From Bacilli bacterium (GTDB taxonomy: Bacteria > Bacillota_I > Bacilli_A > RFN20 > CAG-826): a stretch of DNA of 64,000 nt. The position numbers and the translations under genes are program-made. Below the pieces are notes generated by a model that was not told the DNA's origin, searched no databases, and saw nothing but the letters and a program-made list of their open reading frames with translations. Below are positions 38,615-45,947 of this stretch, in pieces. Each line of letters begins with the position of its first letter. Position 1 is the stretch's first letter. The stretch covers positions 155,008-219,007 of the forward strand of contig JAFSOD010000001.1 in assembly GCA_017447165.1 (NCBI GenBank), in the 5' to 3' direction.

Positions 38615-39100
38615 ATGCAAATAAGTCGATTTAATTTTCAAAATAACCTTTTAGAACTTGAAGATGATATCGACTTTTCTCATGCTGAATTAGACCTAAA
38701 TCACATTCGAAAAATAGAAAATACCCATGTCAAAGTCATTGCTCATGAATATGATGATTTGATTACTATGGATGTCTCTGTTGAATGTGATATTACCGGG
38801 GTCTGTTCTTATACTTTAGAAGATGTTCCTCTACATTTAAAATTTAAAGATTCATTAGAATTTTCTAATGAAGTAGAAGATGATGAAGATATCTTTTTCG
38901 AACCTAAACCAATCTTTAATTTGGATCCCTACATCTTAGGATTAATTATTACCTCGACACCAACGAAAATGGTGAAAAAAGGCGCTAAACTTCCTAGTAG
39001 CGGCACCGGTTATCGAGTCTTAAGTGAAGATGAATATCAGGAAGAAAAGAAGAATAAAGTTGATCCGCGTTGGGCTAAATTAGATAACGTAGATTTATAA
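38615..39100 (+). CDS. YceD/DUF177 family protein
   Basis: 161-residue acidic protein of the YceD family, which in most bacteria is encoded just before rpmF and is linked to 23S rRNA processing or ribosome assembly. The VECDITGVCSYTLEDVP segment contains the family's conserved region, and the DPRWAKLD C-terminus is characteristic. rpmF (L32) is not found downstream: the next 100 bp hold only a terminator and the mraZ promoter. It starts 1 bp after pheT. Confidence 0.85.
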   Translation: MQISRFNFQNNLLELEDDIDFSHAELDLNHIRKIENTHVKVIAHEYDDLITMDVSVECDITGVCSYTLEDVPLHLKFKDSLEFSNEVEDDEDIFFEPKPIFNLDPYILGLIITSTPTKMVKKGAKLPSSGTGYRVLSEDEYQEEKKNKVDPRWAKLDNVDL

Positions 39101-39121
39101 TGAGGCTGTGCCTCATTTTCT
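39099..39121 (+). terminator. Terminator of the pheST-yceD unit
   Basis: AATGAGGC and GCCTCATT arms with a 3-base loop, then TTTTCTTTTT; it overlaps the yceD stop. Confidence 0.85.
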
Positions 39122-39144
39122 TTTTATAAAAATTCAATTTATAA

Positions 39145-39210
39145 TTGCGTTATTTTTCTTATGACTATATAATGTAGTCAAGTGGTAAAAAGTGGGAGAA
39201 AGTGGTAAAC
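39145..39210 (+). promoter_or_regulatory. mraZ promoter with three 10-bp MraZ operator repeats
   Basis: TTGCGT (39145-39150) and TATAAT (39168-39173) are 17 bp apart. From 39181 to 39210 three 10-mers follow without gaps: AGTGGTAAAA, AGTGGGAGAA, AGTGGTAAAC. MraZ is known to bind short GTGG-type direct repeats with ~10-bp period in front of its own gene, so this is the autoregulatory operator. The repeats cover about +1 to +30, and the middle repeat also supplies the purine-rich GGGAG that could act as SD. Confidence 0.82.
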
Positions 39211-39645
39211 ATGTTTTTTGGTCACTATGAGCATTCACTTGATGAAAAAGGTAGACTCCTTTTGCCTAAAAAGATTAAAGAAGAATTAAAAGACAATTCT
39301 CCTTTATACGTCTTAAAAGGTTTTGAGGGATGTTTATCTATTTATCGTGAAGCCGAATTCTTAAAGCTTTGTGAAGAATGCGAAAAGATTTCTTTCAATA
39401 AAAAGAATTCTCGTTCTTATTTAAGAGCGGTGCTCTCTAGTGTTATTGAACTCACGATTGATAAAGTGAATCGTATTCAAATTCCAAAAGACACCTTAAT
39501 TAGATTCCACATTTCTAAAAACGTTATCATCATCGGAGTTAATGATCACTTCGAAATCTGGGATTCAGAAACATATCAAAGATATGAAGAAGAAGTTAAT
39601 GCTCATTTTGAAGAAATCGCAGAAAGTTTAGATGACGATGAATAA
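39211..39645 (+). CDS. mraZ: Transcriptional regulator MraZ
   Basis: Repressor of the division cluster, 144 residues, from ATG 39211 (MFFGHYEHSLDEKGRLLLP), the family's invariant start. A GTG at 39202 inside the third operator repeat is an alternative. It has two AbrB-like swapped-hairpin domains, the second with KVNRIQIPKDTL. The 3' end overlaps rsmH by 14 bp. Confidence 0.95.
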   Translation: MFFGHYEHSLDEKGRLLLPKKIKEELKDNSPLYVLKGFEGCLSIYREAEFLKLCEECEKISFNKKNSRSYLRAVLSSVIELTIDKVNRIQIPKDTLIRFHISKNVIIIGVNDHFEIWDSETYQRYEEEVNAHFEEIAESLDDDE

Positions 39646-40573
39646 TGAATCCACACATATCCCAGTTTTATTAGAAGAAACTATTTCGGGATTAAATATT
39701 AAACCTAACGGCATATATGTTGACTTAACTCTAGGAAGAGCCGGACATAGTAGTGTCATCCTCTCCAAATTAGATAAAGATGGGCTCTTAATTGGTGTAG
39801 ATCAAGATAAAGAGGCTATTGAAGAATCTAATAAGAGACTATCTAAAATCGCTTCCAATTACAAACTAGTTAAATCTAACTTTGTAAATTTCGAAGATAT
39901 ATTATCGTCACTTAATATCGACAAAGTCGATGGAGTGTTAATGGACTTAGGAATAAGCTCCCCTCAATTTGATGAAAGTGATCGTGGATTCTCCTATCGA
40001 TACGACGCTCCGCTAGACATGAGAATGGATGTTGAGCAAAAACTCACAGCTAAAGAAGTGGTGAACACCTATTCGGAAGCAGAATTAAGAAAGATATTCT
40101 ATGAATATGGTGAAGATAAATACTCTGCTTCTATTGCGCATAATATCGTTAAAGCTAGAGAAGAAAAACCAATTGAGACGACATTCGAATTAGTCGAGAT
40201 CATCAAAAGAAGTAAGCCTGCTAAAGAATTAAAAAAGCTAGGTCATCCTGCTAAACAAATCTTCCAGGCATTACGAATTGAAGTTAATAACGAACTGAAT
40301 GTATTAAAAGAAACATTAGTCCAAGTTGTTAAACATCTAAATAGTGGCGGTCGGCTCGCAGTCATTACCTTCCACAGTTTAGAAGATAAAATCGTTAAGA
40401 AACTCTTTAAAGAGTTATCCGTAGTAGAGGGAGATAGAAATAACTTCCCTACAGAAGTAGAAGAGAAAGATTTTAGTCTTATTACAAGAAAAGGTATTAG
40501 ACCTTCTCAAGAAGAATTAGAAAGAAATCATCGAGCTACAAGTAGCGCCTTAAGAATCATTGAAAAGAAATAA
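39632..40573 (+). CDS. rsmH: 16S rRNA (cytosine-1402-N4)-methyltransferase RsmH
   Basis: SAM-dependent methyltransferase (MraW), 313 residues. Signatures: HIPVLLEETISGLN, VDLTLGRAGHSS (SAM loop), LMDLGISSPQFDESDRGFSY, and RLAVITFHSLEDKIVK. The usual TFGxGGHS is LGRAGHS. It starts inside mraZ in another frame, so translation is coupled. Confidence 0.96.
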   Translation: MTMNNESTHIPVLLEETISGLNIKPNGIYVDLTLGRAGHSSVILSKLDKDGLLIGVDQDKEAIEESNKRLSKIASNYKLVKSNFVNFEDILSSLNIDKVDGVLMDLGISSPQFDESDRGFSYRYDAPLDMRMDVEQKLTAKEVVNTYSEAELRKIFYEYGEDKYSASIAHNIVKAREEKPIETTFELVEIIKRSKPAKELKKLGHPAKQIFQALRIEVNNELNVLKETLVQVVKHLNSGGRLAVITFHSLEDKIVKKLFKELSVVEGDRNNFPTEVEEKDFSLITRKGIRPSQEELERNHRATSSALRIIEKK

Positions 40574-40588
40574 GAAAGGAGTAAGGTT

Positions 40589-40831
40589 ATGGTTAGAAAA
40601 AACAAGCTTTATAAACACCACAAGTCTAAAGCCTTTTTCTACATCCGTAATTTTTCTATTGTTTTCTTTGGTTTAGTAGGAGTAGGAGTGGCGGTAACTG
40701 TTCCAACCTACATCGCCTCAATTAGGAGTGAACAAATTCCAATCAAAGCAGAGTTCGAAGAATCTGAAAAAGAAGAGAATAATGAAACTATAGAAGAAAA
40801 TATCGACTCCGAGGAACTTTTAAAATACTAA
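40589..40831 (+). CDS. Small bitopic membrane protein in the FtsL position
   Basis: 80 residues: basic cytoplasmic N-terminus (MVRKNKLYKHHKSK), one membrane segment at residues ~23-43, and a short, very acidic outer tail rich in Glu. Topology and place right after rsmH match FtsL, but the tail is short and lacks an evident leucine zipper, so it may be a reduced or unrelated division protein. SD AAAGGAG supports the start. Confidence 0.65.
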   Translation: MVRKNKLYKHHKSKAFFYIRNFSIVFFGLVGVGVAVTVPTYIASIRSEQIPIKAEFEESEKEENNETIEENIDSEELLKY

Positions 40832-40896
40832 AAAATACACTCTTTCAAATTAACAAAATATTGTTAATATGAATTAACTAATGTAGAATATTAGGC

Positions 40897-42090
40897 ATGA
40901 AAGATTCAGTTTGTGCCTTAGAAATATCTCATAAATATATCAAAATTGTTTTTGGTTATGCTCAAGATAATCAAATAATCGTGACTTTTGTGAAGAAAGT
41001 TCCTTTAAATCACGCTGTCGAATCTGGAGCGATTAGAGATCATACTGCAATAGTAAAAGAATTAAGTAAAAATAATCCAGTGATGGATGAAGCTTTACAT
41101 TTCTCTCATCTTTTAGATGATGCAGTCTTAGTCTTACCTCCATATGGCTTAGAGATTTATGAGACTACCCAATATACTTCTGTGATTTCTCCAGAAAAGG
41201 TTGTGGGCGAATTAGATATTAAAAATATCTATAACATTATTAGAAATAAGAAATTACCAATTGATAATGAATTAATTGATATCATTCCTGATTCCTTTAT
41301 GCTTGATAATGGTAATAGATACGCTCTTCCTCCAATTGGAAAAGAAAGTAGTGCTATTACAGTGCATGCTAAGGTGCATACATTACCAAAAAGAATTAAT
41401 GAAGAACATACCTCTTGTTTAGTTGATAGCAACATCAAGGTGAATAGAAGAGTAGTCTCTCCATTCGCTGTAAGCGAACTCTTATCAACTTATAATGATA
41501 TGCCTGCTACTTATTTCTTAGTGGATATGGGGGCAAGTTCTACAACTATTTCATTAGTAGATAATCATCAAATCTTTGCTACTAGAAGCTTCTCCTGGGG
41601 TGGTGAAAATATCACCAATAGTATTGTTACTAGCTTCAATATTTCAGAAAGTGAAGCAGAGAAGATTAAAATCTTATATGGCTTAGATAAAAGAGAAATG
41701 AGATTTGATTATCCAGTCGCTAAAGTATCTACTCCTTTAGGAGAAGAGGCTTGCTCGGTTAAAGCGCTTAATCAAATTATTGAAAAAGAACTAGCAGGAT
41801 TCATTAATATGTTTAATTTAGGAAAAGAACAATTAGTGAATGCCTATAATATCGATGATTCTGATAATATGCCTGTCATCTTTATTGGTGGGGCCTCTCA
41901 GTTAAAAGGTTTAAAAGGCTATCTTGATATTAATCTTAAAAATAAGAATTTTAAATTCTTAAAGAATAAATCAATTGGGGCTAGAGATCCTTCCTTAACA
42001 AGCTTACTTGGAGCGATCTTAGTGAATAAAAAATACCCAGTTAAAAAAAGTGAAAATTCTTCTCAAGTGAAAGTCACTAGAGACGAATAA
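40897..42090 (+). CDS. ftsA: Cell-division protein FtsA (divergent)
   Basis: Actin-like tether for FtsZ, 397 residues. ASKHA features: ALEISHKYIKIVFG (phosphate 1), YFLVDMGASSTTISLV (phosphate 2), IFIGGASQLKGL (adenosine loop), with an inserted SHS2/1C domain around residues 85-165. Sequence is quite divergent. The C-terminus ends KKSENSSQVKVTRDE, with no amphipathic helix for membrane binding visible. TAGAAT lies 7 bases before the ATG and no SD is seen, so the mRNA from this start is probably leaderless. ftsZ follows after 14 bp. Confidence 0.85.
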   Translation: MKDSVCALEISHKYIKIVFGYAQDNQIIVTFVKKVPLNHAVESGAIRDHTAIVKELSKNNPVMDEALHFSHLLDDAVLVLPPYGLEIYETTQYTSVISPEKVVGELDIKNIYNIIRNKKLPIDNELIDIIPDSFMLDNGNRYALPPIGKESSAITVHAKVHTLPKRINEEHTSCLVDSNIKVNRRVVSPFAVSELLSTYNDMPATYFLVDMGASSTTISLVDNHQIFATRSFSWGGENITNSIVTSFNISESEAEKIKILYGLDKREMRFDYPVAKVSTPLGEEACSVKALNQIIEKELAGFINMFNLGKEQLVNAYNIDDSDNMPVIFIGGASQLKGLKGYLDINLKNKNFKFLKNKSIGARDPSLTSLLGAILVNKKYPVKKSENSSQVKVTRDE

Positions 42091-42104
42091 AAGGAGGATA
42101 ACAT

Positions 42105-43205
42105 ATGCAAAATTATGATTTAGACAATTTCGAACCTGCTGCCAAAATTGTAGTTATTGGTGTTGGCGGAGCGGGAAATAACGCTGTCAATCGTATGATT
42201 GATGAAGAAATTTCTAATGTTGATTTCTATGTTGCGAATACTGATAAACAAGCTCTTGCTAGTTCTAAAGCTAATAACCGCATTATCTTAGGCGAAGCCT
42301 TAACAGGTGGCTTAGGTGCAGGCGGAGAACCGGAAATGGGTGAACAAGCTGCAGAAGCAAGTGCTGATGACATCAGAGAAATTGTTAAAGATGCTAATAT
42401 GGTTTTCGTAGCCGCGGGTATGGGTGGAGGTACCGGTACTGGTGCTGCTCCAGTTGTCGCTCGTATCGCAAAAGAAGCCGGTGCCTTAGTGATTGCTATT
42501 GTTACTCGTCCATTTACTTTTGAAGGTAAAAAGAAAACTGTCTATTCAATTGACGGATTAAATAAACTTAAGAGCTGTGTTGATTCTCTTATTGTCGTTT
42601 CTAACGACAAATTATTAATCACTAATGGTAATACTCCTATCGGAGAAGCTTTCAATGCCTCTGATAAAGTATTAGCTCAATCTGTGAAAACAGTTGTGAA
42701 CTTAATCTTATTGCCGGCGGTCATTAATTTAGACTTTGCTGATGTCAGAAACACCCTTAAAGATAGTGGTGTTGGTTTAATCGGATTTGGTATGGGTAGT
42801 GGCCCAAATAGAGCTAAAGATGCTGCTACTAGTGCGATTACTTCTCCATTACTTGAAGCAGGTATCGCGGGAGCTAGAAGAGCGATTGTTGCTATTACCT
42901 GTGGCACCCAAGTTAGCCTATTTGAAGCGCAAGAATGTGTTAACCTATTAATTGAAGCTGCAGGTGGCAATATTGATATCAAATTTGGTATTACGATTAA
43001 CGACCAATTAACCGATGAAATCTTAGTCAGTGTCATTGCTAGTGACTTTGAAAACGATGTTGATTTCACTGCTCAAAGTATGGTTGAACCAATTAAGACT
43101 ATTGAAGCTGAAGAAAAGATTGATCAACTCGAGGATACTGCTGAACGAGAAAAAGAAAGATATCTCGAGGAAGATAGCATCATTCCTAACTTCTTAAAGA
43201 GTTAA
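42105..43205 (+). CDS. ftsZ: Cell-division GTPase FtsZ
   Basis: Tubulin-like ring protein, 366 residues. VGVGGAGNNAVNRM at the N-terminus, the tubulin signature GGGTGTGAAP near residue 107, NLDFADVRNTL (T7 loop) and a C-terminal conserved peptide IIPNFLKS for FtsA/EzrA-type partners, after an acidic linker. SD AAGGAGG lies 8 bases before the ATG. It closes the reduced division cluster. Confidence 0.98.
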   Translation: MQNYDLDNFEPAAKIVVIGVGGAGNNAVNRMIDEEISNVDFYVANTDKQALASSKANNRIILGEALTGGLGAGGEPEMGEQAAEASADDIREIVKDANMVFVAAGMGGGTGTGAAPVVARIAKEAGALVIAIVTRPFTFEGKKKTVYSIDGLNKLKSCVDSLIVVSNDKLLITNGNTPIGEAFNASDKVLAQSVKTVVNLILLPAVINLDFADVRNTLKDSGVGLIGFGMGSGPNRAKDAATSAITSPLLEAGIAGARRAIVAITCGTQVSLFEAQECVNLLIEAAGGNIDIKFGITINDQLTDEILVSVIASDFENDVDFTAQSMVEPIKTIEAEEKIDQLEDTAEREKERYLEEDSIIPNFLKS

Positions 43206-43226
43206 TTTTAATTAATTTTTCCTAAA

Positions 43227-43250
43227 AAGAGCGATTTCGCTCTTTTTTTA
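43227..43250 (+). terminator. Terminator of ftsZ
   Basis: AAGAGCG and CGCTCTT arms with loop ATTT, then a run of seven Ts, about 20 bp after the stop. Confidence 0.9.
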
Positions 43251-43289
43251 TACCTGTGCATATGTAATAATTGTTTTAGGTACAGGTTT

Positions 43290-45926
43290 ATGAATAAAAG
43301 AAAAGTAAAGATAGTGCTTACATCATTAATTACTTGCGTCATTTTAGGCTTGTCTAGCTGTGGAGAAAATCCTGCCCCTCACGTTCATACTTTTTCCACA
43401 GAATGGAGTGTTGATGAAGTTTATCATTGGCATGCCGCAACTTGTGAACATACAGATTTAAAATCTGATTATGCTGTTCACGAATGGGGTGAATGGGTAA
43501 TTGATCGTGAAGCCACTCCTAAGCAAAAAGGATTAAAACATCATGAATGTACCACATGTAGTTATGAATTATATGAGGAATTTGACTATTTAGCCCCCGC
43601 TAATAGAGTATATCTTCCTACAGATTTAAAAAAATGTGCAATCGCAGTTGGAAGTACTAGAACATTAACTCCTGTTATTTTTCCTGTCGAAGCATATAAA
43701 AACATTAAATATGTCATTGATGATGAAGAAGTATTAGAAATTGACGAAAATACTGGTATTTTAACTGGTAAGAGCGTCGGTACTTCCGTTATTACTGCTT
43801 ATAATGACAACAATAACGATGGTAAATTAAACGACGATGAGCCAAGAAATTATGCTTGTTATGATGTTCAACCAAAAAAAGATCAATATTCAATTACTTT
43901 ACCTTCTTATGAAATGATTATTAAAGTTGATGAAGTAGTGGAATTATCTCCAACAGCTCATGGCTTTGTCCCAGACATTAATAAATGGAATACATATGTT
44001 TATAATGAGGAAGTAGCTAGTTCCTATCAAAAACAATTAAAAGGACTTAAACCTGGTGTCACTGAAGTGTCTATATATCAAACACCTGCAGATGAAGAGT
44101 TCGCAGTTGAAGCGAGATTAACTTTAACTGTAATTGAAAACACTGATGCTTCTGGCTTAAGGGCTTATGGTGTCGATTTTAAAGAAGAAACAAAAAATGT
44201 ATTTTTAGGCGATGAATTTGATGTCGAATATGAAATTAGCCCAAAAGACTCAATTGATAAGAATGTGAGCTTTACTATTAAAGGCAATGCGATTAGTTAT
44301 GACGGCAGTAAATTCCACGCTGTTAAAGCTGGTTCTTCTATTATTGAAGTTAAAACCCCTAATCAAAAAGTCGACCGTATGAAAGTTGTGGTTAGTGAAA
44401 ATCAAGAATACGCAGCTAACTATAATAACTATTACGGCAATTTAACTTGGACAGATGGGGAAGATTTAAAAGCTAAACTTCACGACATTATTTCCACCAA
44501 TAAAAGAAAACTTACTTACACTAACTCAAACTGGGATAGTAATAAAGATGCTGATTCTTTGATTGGAGATTCTACTAAAGTTAATGTTTTATATTCTGAT
44601 GACCCAGTTAACAAAGATGCTACTCAAAGTGGATGGCAAAGAGAACACTGCTTTGCCGCTTCTTTAATGACTGGTATTGGAACTGGTGATGCTACCAAAA
44701 CCTTAGGCAGAGCGACCGATTTCCATAATCTATATGCATCTTACGCTAGTGGAAATCAATCTAGAGGAAACAAGAATTTTGGCTATGCCAATAAAGATTC
44801 TTTAAGATATACAGTTCCTGATAATGATGGAAGCTATTGTTATGATTTAACTTGGTTTGAACCAAGTGACCTCGATAAAGGTAAACTTGCTAGAGCCATA
44901 TTTTATATGGGTGTCATGTATAATAAAGAAGAACAATTTAGTTATGAAGGTGTAACTTATAAAGCTCTCCCAATTGAAATTATCGAAGATAATGTTAATT
45001 ACAATGATGTGAAATTCGCAGATTTAACCGGTTCATTAAATCAAGAGAAAGCCTTATTAGAAAAGTATGTAGATATCATCAAAGAAGAATATCCAACTAT
45101 CACAAGCGAAGTTATTCTTAATAAAATTGCTTATCGCTACTTTAAAGATACGAATAGTCCTTCAGCGATTGGAAATTTATCAGAGTTATTAATGTGGAAT
45201 TCTTTCTCAGTTGATAATCAAGAGATGCAGCATAATAACTCAGTATATAGTTACAATTCACCAGCTGGAGGAGCGATTCAAGCGAACCGTAACCCATTTG
45301 TTGATTATCCTCAATTAGTGGAATACGTTTATGGATCATTAAAAGATCAACCTGGAAACATCAAGAATCTAAAGCCTGCTATTTTAGATTTAGATGTTAC
45401 TGTTCCTGAGGCACCAACTCAAGGACCAGAAGAAGTAGATACACGTTTTAATACTCCAATGGGTAATTGTAATTGGAATTACATCCCATTAGTTGGAAAT
45501 AAAGGCGATTATAATTCTATTGATGCTGAAGGACTTAGATATGATGTCTTATTTAATGACAAAGTATTCGAACTAACATTTGGACAAAGTACAAGTACCT
45601 TCAACAACAAAAACACCGCTAATGCAGCCGGAGTAACTATTGGTACTTCTACAAAACCAATTAGCACATTTGTTTTTGAAAGTTTAGATAATTATGTTGA
45701 TGTTGATTCTGTATACTTCTATGCTTGTGGCGCTTCTAAATCAAGCTATCCATTTACAATATATGTAAATGATATAGAAGTTACTAGCGGAACTATCACC
45801 GGATCAACTCCAACATGCTATGGAGGAACATTTACCAAAACTTCTGGTAAGGTTAAAATCAGTGTTTCTGGAATTAATGCTGCTTTTGTTTTTGCTGGAA
45901 TAGGTATTAACTCTGAACTTAATTAA
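43290..45926 (+). CDS. Secreted lipoprotein with endonuclease I domain
   Basis: 878 residues. Signal peptide with lipobox LSSC, lipidated at C24. Residues ~30-100 form a His/Cys-rich module (HVHTF, HWHAATCEH, HHECTTCSYE). Then one or two bacterial Ig-like (Big_2) domains up to ~370. Residues ~375-650 are an Endonuclease_1 domain: GWQREHCFAASLM near 450, ATDFHNLYASYASGNQSRGNKNFG. The C-terminal ~150 residues look like a beta-sandwich. It probably degrades DNA or RNA outside the cell to supply nucleotides; that is inference from the family. It lies alone between ftsZ and ileS. Confidence 0.85.
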   Translation: MNKRKVKIVLTSLITCVILGLSSCGENPAPHVHTFSTEWSVDEVYHWHAATCEHTDLKSDYAVHEWGEWVIDREATPKQKGLKHHECTTCSYELYEEFDYLAPANRVYLPTDLKKCAIAVGSTRTLTPVIFPVEAYKNIKYVIDDEEVLEIDENTGILTGKSVGTSVITAYNDNNNDGKLNDDEPRNYACYDVQPKKDQYSITLPSYEMIIKVDEVVELSPTAHGFVPDINKWNTYVYNEEVASSYQKQLKGLKPGVTEVSIYQTPADEEFAVEARLTLTVIENTDASGLRAYGVDFKEETKNVFLGDEFDVEYEISPKDSIDKNVSFTIKGNAISYDGSKFHAVKAGSSIIEVKTPNQKVDRMKVVVSENQEYAANYNNYYGNLTWTDGEDLKAKLHDIISTNKRKLTYTNSNWDSNKDADSLIGDSTKVNVLYSDDPVNKDATQSGWQREHCFAASLMTGIGTGDATKTLGRATDFHNLYASYASGNQSRGNKNFGYANKDSLRYTVPDNDGSYCYDLTWFEPSDLDKGKLARAIFYMGVMYNKEEQFSYEGVTYKALPIEIIEDNVNYNDVKFADLTGSLNQEKALLEKYVDIIKEEYPTITSEVILNKIAYRYFKDTNSPSAIGNLSELLMWNSFSVDNQEMQHNNSVYSYNSPAGGAIQANRNPFVDYPQLVEYVYGSLKDQPGNIKNLKPAILDLDVTVPEAPTQGPEEVDTRFNTPMGNCNWNYIPLVGNKGDYNSIDAEGLRYDVLFNDKVFELTFGQSTSTFNNKNTANAAGVTIGTSTKPISTFVFESLDNYVDVDSVYFYACGASKSSYPFTIYVNDIEVTSGTITGSTPTCYGGTFTKTSGKVKISVSGINAAFVFAGIGINSELN

Positions 45927-45947
45927 CGACATAGAAAGGACGTAGTT

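Noticed and set aside
42677..43069. Long antisense open frame opposite ftsZ
   Set aside because: It mirrors the codon pattern of ftsZ, has no SD, and its translation shows no domain. The same applies to other frames opposite thrS, pfkA and nifS.
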